Assembly (NCBI GenBank): GCA_947846985.1
Contig: CANTUZ010000014.1
Span: 6,140,485-6,204,484 of the forward strand
Reading direction: 5' to 3'
DNA: 64,000 nt
From: Fratercula arctica
Lineage: Eukaryota > Chordata > Aves > Charadriiformes > Alcidae
Below the pieces are notes generated by a model. It searched no databases, had not been told where the DNA came from, and saw only the letters and a program-made list of their open reading frames with translations. The position numbers and the translations under genes were made by a program. Positions 1 through 9,473 of the stretch are shown here, piece by piece (the first letter of the stretch is position 1; every line of letters starts with the position of its first letter).

Positions 1-604
1 CTGCGGAGCATCCCTCCTGCATCCCTCCGCAGGCAGCCCCCGGCCCCATGGGGGACCCCAGACACAAGACTCCACAGGAGGCCATCGGTGGCAGCGGGGG
101 ATCCTGCCCCAGCCCCTCGTCCCTCTGCCCAGTCATTAAATGTGGGAAACTGAGCATCTGCCTGCGCCATGCCTGTGCCCGGGGACGTGGGCACCCAGCC
201 CCATGGGGCACCACGGGGTGCCCGTGCACAGCCATGGCCACGCTGTGGGGCCTCAGTGGGGTGAGTGCAGGGACTTTGCTGTCCCAGGTGTGGGGCTGAG
301 CCCAGTCTGGCCCTCTGCCCACGCTCCCCCCGTGGCCTCTTGACCCTGTTATGAAACAGCTCGTTAGCGCTAATCCTGCAGCCACCTGTCCCGCTCCCAG
401 CCTGCCAGGGGAGGGGACCCGCCTGCAGCTCTGCCCCATGGAGCGTGGAGCAGGGGCCAGGCTGGGTCCTGCTGGGAGGCAGGCGGGGAGCCGGGGCAGG
501 TGGGGCAGCAGGGCAGGAACTGGGGCAATGGGGTTTGGGGGGCAGAGGGCCCAGGTGTGGGGCAGTGGAACTTAGGGGTGCAGAGGGGCAGAGAGTGAGT
601 CAAT
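1..604. other. GC-rich non-coding stretch, no gene recognised
   Basis: No open frame here resembles a known protein; the frames that exist are short and lie in GC-rich sequence. A short AT-richer island at about 345-375 stands out from the G-rich background. From about 520 onward the sequence grades into the degenerate G-rich repeat that follows. Confidence 0.5.
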
Positions 605-1000
605 GGAGTCAGGGGAGCGGAGGGTCAGGGTGTAGGGCACGGGGGGGACAGGGCCTGCAGAGGGGCAGGGTGTGGGGCAATGGGAGCTACGGGCGCAGAG
701 GATGTGGGTGCTGTGGGGCCAGGGGCTGCAGAGGGGGAGGCCATGGGGCAGTGGGGGCCAGGGTTACAGAGGGGCAGGGCATGGGTCTATAGGGGCCAAG
801 GGGGCAGAGGGGCGTGGTGTAGGGCAGTGGGGACCAGGGGAGCAGAGGGTGTGGGGGCAGCGGGACCAGGGGCTGCAGAGGGGCAGGGTGCGTAGCAATG
901 GGAGCTATGGGGGCAGAGGGGCAGGCAGTGGGGCACTGGGGGCCGTGGTCTGCAGGGGGGCAGGCCATGGGGCAATGGGACACCAAGGGGGCACATCTCC
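605..1000. repeat. Degenerate G-rich minisatellite
   Basis: Phrases such as 'ggggcagggtgtggggcaatgg' (shortened variants) and 'ggggccaggggctgcagag' recur about every 30-60 bases with many substitutions and small indels. Runs of GGGG recur on the + strand, so G-quadruplex formation is possible. Frames crossing it translate as low-complexity Gly/Arg/Gln-rich peptides and should not be read as genes. Confidence 0.7.
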
Positions 1001-1589
1001 CCCCCTACGACGACAGAGGGGGAACATGGGGACGCCGTCAGGGGCAGCGAGGATGGGGGTAGTGGGGTGGTGGCTTATGGGGCTCAGCACCGGGCTGTGC
1101 CCCCCCCTCAGCCCCAGCCCCGGGGATGAGGACAGGGACAAGCTGGTGCCACCTGGCCCGGCTGCCCGCTGGCTATTTCGGTGCCCCCGCAGCTGTCCGT
1201 CCCTCCGCCCCCACGGCCCTGCCATCGCGCTCCCTCCCACGCTCCCGGGACTCCAGCCAGCAAAGGGCCCTCCCCGGGGGGGACACGGACAGGGACAGGC
1301 GCCCGCATCCTCCGCATGCCACTGAGGCCAGAGACGTGCCTGTGGGGCTGGACGGCCGGACCGTGGGGGTGGTCCCCAGTGGGGCAAGGGGATCACAACC
1401 CTCTGATTCCTGCCCCGTGGTGGGAGCTGGGGGGGGCACCCCCCTGGGAGCAGCCCCCACCCCCCGCGGGGGGTGGGTAACAGGGGGGCACAACCTTTCC
1501 CCTGTCGGCTGCCCGCCAAGCGGGTCCTGCTAATGTGCTGTCAAATATTAATTACCTTCCAGCGGGGTCGGGGTCAGGGCTCTGCGAGC
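1001..1589. other. GC-rich spacer between minisatellites
   Basis: No gene recognised. The segment is unique-looking GC-rich sequence with an AT-rich island at about 1530-1560 (around 'caaatattaattacc'). That island differs sharply from its surroundings and could be a conserved regulatory element or simply a non-repeat remnant. Confidence 0.4.
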
Positions 1590-1975
1590 AGATGGGCTGG
1601 GGGGAAAGAGCAGGTGGGGAGGGAGAGGGAGCGGGAGGGACACGGCCCTCGGAGCTGGGGAGAGGGAAGTGGCCGTGGGAAATGGCGGGGGGAACGGGTA
1701 TTACTGCGAGAAGTGGAGAGAGGGAGATGGTCATGGGAACTGGGGAGAGGGAGGGAGACAGCTGTGGGAACTGGGTGGGAAGAGGGACAAGTATTGTGGG
1801 AAGTGGGGAGAGGGATGAGTATTGTTAGAGCAAATGAGGAGAGGGAGAGGGATGGCTGTGGGAAGTGGGGAGAGGGAGGGAGATGGTCCTGGGCAACGGG
1901 GAGAGGAAGGGAGATGGTTTTCGGAAGTGGGGGAGAGGGAAGGGTATGGCCGTGAAAACTGGGAGGGAGGGATCC
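1590..1975. repeat. Degenerate purine-rich (GGGAGA-type) minisatellite
   Basis: Units of about 35-40 bases built around 'ggggagagggagatgg' followed by 'gggaactg' or 'gggaagtg' recur roughly ten times. One strand is almost entirely purine, so triplex or G-quadruplex structures are possible. The long frames on either strand come from the repeat. Confidence 0.75.
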
Positions 1976-2784
1976 AGCCGGGGGGACCATGGGAGAGGGC
2001 GGATGCTGGGGCAGGCGCAGCCCCGGGGTGCGGGCGGAGGGATGACCAGGGTGCCCTGACCCCCGGGGTGCTGTGCTCCCCCCACCCCAGCCCGAGGAGA
2101 GCCCCCAGCACCCCCATGGCTGACTGCCGCATTTCGGCACGGCCAGCACTTCCTTGGCAGGACACCGGGTGCGTGTGCTGCCCGCCGGGCTCTGCCAGCC
2201 CCATCCCAAAATAGACCCCCCAGGAACGCACTCCGCTGAGGGGGCCCAGATGTGAATCAGAGCTGGTGGGGGGGCGGGCGGACAGCGGGGACATAGGGCG
2301 GGGGTGGCGTGGCCGGGGCTGGGGACGCTGGGGACAGTGGTGGAGGGGGCTCGGTGTGGAGACGACGTCTCCCAGGGTTGGTGCCAGCCCCATGGGACAA
2401 TGCCTTGGTCCTGGGGATCGCTGCGGGCCAGCAACCGGGGCTGGTGTCCCTACCCTGTCCCCAAATCATCCTGCCCCACATCTGGGGGGTTGGCACCCAC
2501 TGCTTGCTCCCAGTCCCTGCCCCACACCCCCGTGGGAGCCAGCTGGCACGTAGGTGGGTGAAGCTGGAGCTGTGAGATGCTGCGTGGCTGGGGGACACAC
2601 GACAAAACAGGTCACCCCTGTCCTCTCAGGGAGGTGGCACTGGAGAGGGGAAACTGAGGCAGGTGGAGGGATGCCCATGACTGGCTGCATCCTGCCGGGA
2701 TGCCACTGCATGGGGATGAGGGGTCATGGCCAGGCTGGGGCTGGGGCTGTGCTGGGACGTGGCGGGGCCAGGGGGGGGCTGTGG
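1976..2784. other. GC-rich unique stretch, no gene recognised
   Basis: Contains ordinary GC-rich sequence without a recognisable coding frame or repeat period. No splice-consistent exons homologous to a family I know were found. Confidence 0.4.
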
Positions 2785-3065
2785 CAATGGGAGTAGATGA
2801 CGTGTGGTTGTGGCATGGCTGGGCTGTGCTGTGGCATGACCAGGCTGTGTCATGGCATGGCTGGGTTGTGTCACAGCATGTCTGAGCCGTGTTGTGGCAT
2901 TGCTTCGTTGTGTCCTGGCATTGACGGGGCTGTGTCGTGGCATGGCTGGTCTGCCGTGGCACGCTGGGCTCTGTCCTGGCACGGCCAGGTTTTGTCACGG
3001 CACGACTGAGCTGTGTTGTGGCATTGCTGGGCTGTGTCATGACATGGTTAGGGTTGCGTTGTGGG
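2785..3065. repeat. Degenerate ~21-bp minisatellite (ggctgtgTYRtggcatg type)
   Basis: The phrase 'ctgtgtcatggcatggctggg' and its variants repeat head to tail about a dozen times with period close to 21-22 bases. Unit-to-unit divergence is high, which suggests an old array. Confidence 0.75.
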
Positions 3066-3432
3066 ATGACAATTGCGATGGCATTGCATGAGGGACAGGC
3101 AGACAGGCATGGGGTGCAGGCAGGGCATTGCACGTGGGGACAGACAGACGTCAAGGAGCACAGCTCGGTGAAGCGGAGCAGCTTGGTCTGATGGGGAGGC
3201 AGCACTGTGAGGAAGGACAGATAGGCAGGATGGAGCACTGCGTGGGGGGACAAACGGGTGGCATGGGGCAGCTGTCACAGAGGACGGTGGACGTGGACAG
3301 ACAGAGAGAATGATGCATGGCGTGGGGGGATGGACAGAACAGGGTGCCTGGGGGGATGGACAGACAGCAGAGGCAGGGACAGCGAAGATAAGCAGCAACG
3401 GGTGTGGGGACAGATGGACCAAGCGCTGTGTG

Positions 3433-3892
3433 GGATGGATGGATGGATGGGTGGGTGGATGGATGGATGGACGGGTGGATGGGTGGATGAATGGATGGGT
3501 GGATGAATGGACGGGTGGATGGGTGGATGAATGGACGGGTGGATGGATGAATGGACGGGTGGATGGATGGATGGACAGATGGGTGGGTGGATGGGTGGGT
3601 GGGTGGATGGACGGATGGATGGGTGGGTGGATGGATGGGTGGGTGGATGGGTGGGTGGATGGATGGACGGATGGGTGGGTGGATGGACGGATGGATGGGT
3701 GGGTGGATGGATGGGTGGGTGGATGGATGGGTGGGTGGATGGGTGGGTGGATGGATGGACGGATGGGTGGGTGGACGGGTGGGTGGATGGATGGACGGAT
3801 GGGTGGGTGGATGGATGGGTGGGTGGATGGATGGACGGATGGGTGGGTGGATGGGTGGGTGGGTGGATGGACAGATGGGTGGATGGACAGGC
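3433..3892. repeat. Tetranucleotide microsatellite (GGAT/GGGT)n, about 460 bp
   Basis: Almost uninterrupted GGAT, GGGT and occasionally GGAC units on the + strand. Because 4 and 3 share no factor, all frames repeat every 12 bases and stay open, giving Trp-Met-Asp-Gly or His-Pro-Ser-Ile peptides hundreds of residues long. These are not genes. Interspersed GGAC units show point mutation followed by copying. Confidence 0.95.
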
Positions 3893-4082
3893 AGTGTGGA
3901 GGACAGCTCGCAGGAACAGATGGACAGAGCGTGGTGCTGGGAACAGGCCCCCTCTCCGGGTGGACAAGCAGCTCAGAGACAGACAGACAGTGCAGAGCAG
4001 CACGCTGAGGGACAGCCACGAGGCCTGCACCCTGCTTCCCCACCCTGCTTTGGGTGCACCGAGCCCACAGCACGGCTCAGCC

Positions 4083-4472
4083 CCCATCCCCATCCTGTCC
4101 CTCTGTCCCCCCATGCAATGTCCCGTCTGTCCCTCATCCCCAGCTCCATCCTGTCCCTCTGTCCCCCCATGCAATGTCCCGTCTGTCCCCCATCCCCAGC
4201 TCCATCCTGTCCCTCTGTCCCCCCATGCAATGTCCCATCTGTCCCCCCCATCCCCAGCTCCATCCTGTCCCTCTGTCCCCCCATGCAATGTCCCGTCTGT
4301 CCCCCATCCCCAACTCCATCCTGTCCCTCTGTCCCCCCATGCAATGTCCCGTCTGTCCCCCATCCCCAGCTCCATCCTTTCCCTCTGTCCCCCCATGCAA
4401 TGTCCCATCTGTCCCCCATCCCTGGCTCCATCCTGTCCCTCTGTCCCCCCATGCAATGCCCTGCCTGTCCTG
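4083..4472. repeat. 57-bp tandem repeat, about 7 copies
   Basis: The 10-mer 'ccatgcaatg' recurs seven times at about 57-base spacing between about 4110 and 4455, each time within the same C-rich context ('catccccagctccatcctgt', then 'ccctctgtccccccatgcaa'). Copies differ at a few positions and by 1-2 base indels. The period is near a multiple of three, so the array looks like a repetitive open frame on both strands. The high copy similarity suggests recent expansion and likely length polymorphism. Confidence 0.95.
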
Positions 4473-5409
4473 CCTCCTGCCTATCTTTGGCCCTCGGCAC
4501 GCGTTAGGGCTGACACATGTTCTCTGTGCGCGAGTGGCAGAGATTAGCGCGGGCCGGTGGCATGGGAGCGGGCAGGAAAGTCTGAGTCACAGCTCCCGGT
4601 GCCGGGGGCGGCTGTGGGCCTGGGGGCACCCAGCCGTGCCCTGGGAGCACCCAACCCTGCTGGGACACACAGTGGGGGACGCAGGTGAGGCATGCACTGC
4701 TCCTGGGCTGCTCGGCTGTCCCCATGCAACCCCAAGGGACACTCGACCCTGCCTTCTGCTTCTGGCTTGCTTGCATGGTCCTATTGGCTGAGCCCCATGG
4801 CAGTGGGGGGGGGTGTTTGGGGGGGGACAGGCTGGTTGTCCCAGTCCTGCACAGCTGGAGGTGTCAATGGTGGTGGTGACCTCGCTGCAGCTGCGCTGGT
4901 ACAGCTGGCTACAGGTGGTGGGATGGGAGAAGGGTCCAGGATCCTGCTTCAGGGCTGGGGATGGAGAAGCAAAGAGTCATCCCTGGCTCCCTGCAATGGG
5001 GGGATGTGGGGAGGGACAGAGCCAGCACTGACCCTTGCAATGGGGGGTGATGTAGGATGGAGCGATGGAGCCCTGACGGCTGCTGTGGGGTGATCTGGGG
5101 TGTGATGTGGAGCTTCCTGTCCCTTCGTTGAGAGGTGACAGGGCTCACTGCCTCTCCTCTGGGGTGTGATGCAGGGCTGACCCTCCCTCCTAACAAGGCG
5201 ACACAGGAGCTCAGTGGAGGGATTATCCCACCCTCCCCCTCAGCTCTTGTCAGGGGTGCTCAGCCCCACTGGGCAGGGGCGTTTTGGGGTCCCCATCACC
5301 TCTTGGTGTGGGGCTGCACCTTCCCATCAGCCAGGACCCCCATGGCTACACAGCACCTGGGGCAGAGAGGCAGGGCTTCATCCCAGCCAGGGACACCGTG
5401 GGGAGAGCC
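4473..5409. other. Unique GC-rich sequence upstream of the SBK-like gene
   Basis: No exon recognised. About 4490-4600 is less repetitive than its flanks and includes a TGAGTCA (AP-1-type) heptamer near 4582. It may hold 5' UTR exon or promoter sequence of the kinase gene downstream, because that gene's first coding exon is preceded by a splice acceptor, but nothing proves it. Confidence 0.35.
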
Positions 5410-5790
5410 CCTGGTGTGGGACTGGGCTGTAGTGGGCTAAGCTGGGCTGTACTGGACTTAACTGTGCTGGATTGGACTGAACTGGACTGAGCTAGAATGG
5501 TTGGGCTGGGCTGGGCTGGGCTGCATTGGACCGGACTGGGCTGGGCTAAACTGAACTTGACTGGGTTGGACTGGGCTGGACTGGAGAAGATGGGACCAGG
5601 CTTGTCTGGGCTTCACTAGACTGGGCAGGGAAGGACTGGGTTGGGTTTGGGTGCATTGTACTGGACTGGCTGGAACTGGACTACACTGGGATGCTTCAGA
5701 GCAGGTTGGTCTGGCCTCCACTAGGCTGATCTGGGCTAAACTGGACTGGACCAGGCTAGACTGGGCTGCACTGGGCTGTGCCAGCCGGGT
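5410..5790. repeat. Degenerate pentanucleotide array (CTGGR/CTAAA)
   Basis: Sequence reads as irregular 5-mers such as ctggg, ctgga, ctggc and ctaaa (for example 'gggctgggctgggctgcatt') for nearly 400 bases. It lies directly upstream of the first coding exon of the SBK-like gene, probably within its 5' intron. Frames through it are open on both strands because few stops arise. Confidence 0.85.
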
Positions 5791-5894
5791 GCCCTGGGGC
5801 CATGAGGGAGGTGCTGCCACTGTCTCCCCATGCAAGGGGCTGGGGCCAGTGGGGCTCTGCAGCAGCGCGGGGGGCTTGGCTCTCCCCAGGGCCC

Positions 5895-7550
5895 ATGGAG
5901 GAGTCGGACGAGGATGGGGAGGACAACGAGGAGTTCCTGGAGCGGCTGATGGAACAGACGGGCCACGAGGTGCCGCAGCAGGAGCTGGAGGAGCACTACG
6001 CTGTGCTGGAGGAGCTGGGCAGCGGGACCTACGGCCGCGTGGTGCTGACGGAGCCCCGGGATGGTGGTGAGGGGCACTGGAAGGAGGGCAGGGAGGGTGA
6101 CCGTGCTGCTGGCTAGGGAACCCTGCTCCCCAGATGCGTGCAGATGTACACAGCCCTACCGCTGTACCCGACCCACCCAAGCCAAACCCCAGCTCTGCCC
6201 AAACCACCCCATCTCCGCCCCATTGCTGCCCCAGCTGGGGCTGACCCCGCTTCGGCTCTCCCCCCTGTTTCCCAGGCTCACCGGTGGTCCTCAAGCTGAT
6301 GCTGAAGGAGCAGACGGAGCGGCGGGCGTTCCTGCGGGAGTATTGCATCGCCCTGTGCCTCTCCAGCCACGCCGCCTGCCTGCGTGCCCTGCCCATCGCC
6401 TTTGAGACCACCACACACTTCGCTTTCGGGCAGGAGCTCGCTCCCGCTGGGGATCTGTGTGCTCTCCTCAACCCGGGGGTGTGTGCTGCCCCGGGGCTCT
6501 GTGTGAGGGGGACGGGGGCCAGGAAGGGTGGGAGGATGGAGGAGAAGGTGCCAGGACAGATTTGCAGTGGGGTGCAGTGACACCGTGTGCGGAAAGGCCC
6601 TTTGCAGTGTGGTGCACGGTCACGCTTTTGGTGGGGGGACCCTTTGCAGTGGGTGCAGTGATGACGTGCACTGGAGGAGGCACCTCGCAGTGAGGTGCAT
6701 GCTCATGCTGTGCACGGGGAGACCCTCTGCAGCGCTGGCATGTGGCTCCAGGCTGCTGTGGGGCAAAGCACGGGTTGGCGGTGCTGGGCAGGTGTCTGGG
6801 TGCTGCCGCCCCCGCTTCGGGGAGGGGGCCGAGCGGTGGGTGAGGTGATCACCCTCCCTGCAGGAGGGCCTGGCGGAGGAGCTGGTGAAGCGCTGCGCAT
6901 CCCAACTGGCCGAGGCGCTGGACTTCATGCACAGCCATGCCCTGGTGCACCGGGACGTCAAGCTGGACAACGTGCTGCTCTTCGACCGCGAGTGCCGGCG
7001 GGTGAAACTTGGAGACTTCGGGCTCACCCGTGTGCAGGGCTCAGCAGTGGGTGCCATGTCCGGCACCCTGCCCTACACCCCGCCGGAGCTCTGCCTGCTG
7101 CAGGGCTCCGACACACTGGAGCTGGACTCCAGCCTGGACGTCTGGGCCTTCGCCGTCCTGCTCTTCTGCCTCTGCACTGGCTGCTTCCCCTGGGCCGTGG
7201 CCACCAGCTCTGACCCCCAGTTTGAGGACTTCAGTGCCTGGCAGGGCGGCGTGGCGGGGCGGGGGATGCCGGCGTCCTGGCAAGGATTCGGCTCTGGGGC
7301 ACTGGAGATGCTCCAGCGCTTGCTGACACTGGACCCCGACCGCCGGAGCCCGGCCATCGAGGTGCAGAAATACTTGTCCCTGCCCTGGGTGACGACCCCC
7401 AGCACCGGGGAGCCAACACCAAGCAGCTCCCTGTCCCCCCTTACCAGTGGCACAGGGGAGATCCTGGGGGGCACTGGGGGATGGGACGTTGCTGGTGGGG
7501 GGGGCGAGGTTCCCATGCTCCCCACTAATGCCCTGGCCCCGTGCCGGTAG
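5895..7550 (+). CDS. SBK3-like: SBK-family serine/threonine kinase, SBK3/SBK2-like (3 coding exons)
   Basis: Coding exons are 5895-6066, 6276-6478 and 6864-7550. GT/AG borders agree and phases match (phase 1, then phase 0), giving 353 residues. Human SBK3 is of similar length (about 359). The kinase domain has the Gly-rich loop GSGTYGRV (residues 42-49), the VLK lysine (64), the helix-C Glu in FLREY (79), HRDVKLDN (catalytic Asp156, Asn161), DFG (176-178) and a PPE motif. All catalytic residues are present, so it should be active; mammalian SBK3, as I recall, has a weakened DFG. The N-terminus is acidic and the C-terminus is Ser/Thr/Gly-rich. A splice acceptor just before the ATG (CCCCAG, about 5884-5889) implies upstream non-coding exons. 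Substrates are unknown. SBK3 rather than SBK2 is my judgement from residue matches (DFMHS, LVH, PPELCLL, FPW). Confidence 0.88.
6067..6275 (+). other. Intron 1 of the SBK-like gene
   Basis: A 209-base intron with donor GTGAGG at 6067 and acceptor CCCAG ending at 6275. It interrupts a Gly codon after base 1. Its small size fits GC-rich avian microchromosome genes. Confidence 0.85.
6479..6863 (+). other. Intron 2 of the SBK-like gene
   Basis: A 385-base intron with donor GTGTGT at 6479 and acceptor CCTGCAG ending at 6863, phase 0. It contains three diffuse copies of a 'tttgcagtg(g)gtgca' phrase (about 6560-6700). Confidence 0.8.
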
Positions 7551-8822
7551 CCAGCACCTCCCCTCCATCCTGGGGCTGGTGTCGTGGTGGGCAGTGCCTG
7601 GGGGTCTGGGGTCCCTGTCTGATGCCTGAGGCTTGTGGGGCTAGAAATGGTCTGCAAGCGCAGGAAGGAGAAGCGATACCTCGGGCAGCACCTGGAGACC
7701 TCAGCCCTGCAGCTGGATGCCCGGCACCTTGCAAATCGATGTCACTCAGCGGTGGTGACAACAGTCCACCTGAGCAGCATCGCACAGCTCTGAGACACAC
7801 AAGGGAAACCCAAGGCAGAAGCAGCCCACAGAACAACGGAAAAAGGAGAGCAATTAATTAATTAGAAATTAAAGCTGTTAAGGCTGATGCAAGACCTTGG
7901 CAGAGGCAAATTGTGAAATTGCTCAGCAGAGGAACCCAGAAATGCATCTGACCTTGACCTCGACCTCCTTCCTGCACCTTAGGGATGAGGAGGTTGTCAC
8001 ATTAGGGAAGATGTTAACAGCCTCCCTGGGGGGTAACTGCTGTAATTAGGGAGAGATGCTAAACAGATTCCTGGGGGGTTAAGGAGCTAGAGAAACAAGT
8101 GTAAGCCCTCAAGGCATGCAGCTGAACTGGGGCACCATGGGGCTGGGAGGAACTGCCAGGTGGATCTCTAGGACTTGAGTTAAAACCAGACAAACCAGGG
8201 ACCTGTCTCTGTCTGAGCAATAACACGGGCAGGGTGATTTGCACCCTTAAGGGCTGGATGTGGGTTGGCTGATAGGGTGAAAGGCTGAAGAGACACAGCG
8301 AGAGAGCAAACCGGGATGGCTCTGAGTGTGCAGGAGGGGACGTACATGAAAATCAGCTTCAACAGCTGCAAATATTCTCCATCTTCAACAAGAAAGGGAC
8401 TGGACAGACTCCGGAGAGAGTTTGTGGGGTAAGCTCAGGGTGTGGAGGCTGGACAAACACCTGCCGAGGCTCAACTGTCCATCTGGTCCCCACTGGCTCT
8501 CCCACCAGCCAGCTGGGAGGAGAGCAGCAGGGTCCCACAGACGTTGGTACCTACCCTTGGTGCCTCACCATGCACGGGCAGGGCTCTGCCTGCTTGGGAG
8601 CGCCATCCTGGGAATCTGCACCCCTCTGAGCAGTCTGCACCTTGGTTTTGGGACATGGGCTCCTGGAGCCTCCTCCTGGGGCCCCTCCACGTTCTGCCTG
8701 GGGAGCTTGTGCCCACCCATCCCCCAGGACCCCCAAGTGGGGGACACTATTGGCAGAGGATCCATCTCCTGCACCACCAACCCTGGTGCAAAGTGGAAGG
8801 AGAGGGAAAAAATTAGCTGAGA
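7551..8822. other. 3' flank of the SBK-like gene
   Basis: Probable 3' UTR, then non-coding sequence. A possible polyadenylation hexamer ATTAAA lies at 7868-7873 in an AT-rich patch. Base composition drops from very GC-rich to average at about 7.85 kb. No other gene is recognised. Confidence 0.4.
8001..8086. repeat. Two-copy 43-bp direct repeat
   Basis: Bases 8001-8043 (attagggaagatgttaacag...) and 8044-8086 (attagggagagatgctaaac...) align end to end with a shared 'ccTGGGGGGT.AA' core and about 75-80% identity by eye. It is a simple tandem duplication in the 3' flank of the kinase gene. Confidence 0.75.
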
Positions 8823-9473
8823 TCACAGAATCACAGAATGGTAGGTGTTAGAAGCGACTTTCGGAGATCACCTAGTCCAACCCCCTTGCTAAAACAGGGT
8901 CACCCAGAGCAGATTGGACAGGAACGCATCCAGGTGGGTTTGGAAGATCTCCAGAGAATGGGATTCCACAACCTCTCTGGGCAGCCTGTGCCAGTGCTCC
9001 GTCACCCTCAAAGTAAAGAAGATTTTCCTTATGTTGAGACGGAACTTTCTGTGTCCCAATTTGTGTCTGTTGCCCCTTGTCCTGTCGCTGGGCAGGCCTG
9101 AAAAGAGTCTGGCCTCATCCTCTTGACGCCCGCCCTTTAGATATTGATCAGCATTGATGAAATCCTCTCTCAGTCTTCTCTTCTCCAGGCTAAACACACC
9201 CAGGTCTCTCAGCCTTTCCTCATCAGAGAGGTGCTCCATCCCCTTGGTCATCTTTGTAGCCTCTGCTGGACTCTCTCCGGTAGTTCTCTGTCCTTGAACA
9301 CAGTACTCCAGATGTGTCTTTAACCAGTTGAGGAGGGGAATGACCTCCCTTGACCTGCTGGCCACGCTCTTTTTAATGCACCCCAGGAGATCATCGGCCT
9401 TCTTGGCCACAAGGGCACATCACTGCCTCATGGTCAACTTGTCCACCAGGACTCCCAGGTCCCTCTCTGCTGA
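8823..9473 (-). mobile_element. CR1 LINE, 5'-truncated
   Basis: The left end carries the CR1 3' signature in reverse (tcacagaatcacagaatgg). Reading the minus strand gives the C-terminal part of the CR1 ORF2 with segments such as [41 protein letters not shown] and [19 protein letters not shown]. The frame is nearly intact, so the copy is moderately young. The 5' part is missing. Confidence 0.93.

Noticed and set aside
445..2434. Several 100-290 codon frames in the first 2.4 kb
   Set aside because: GC-rich and minisatellite sequence has few stop codons; residues are low-complexity Gly/Pro/Ser/Arg without domain features.
3048..4008. Long frames with His-Pro-Ser-Ile or Trp-Met-Asp-Gly repeats on both strands
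   Set aside because: They are translations of the (GGAT/GGGT)n microsatellite; a 4-base period keeps all frames open and there is no start, splice or homology support.
3973..4791. Repetitive frames of 175-390 codons on both strands
   Set aside because: Products of the 57-bp tandem array, whose period is near a multiple of three.
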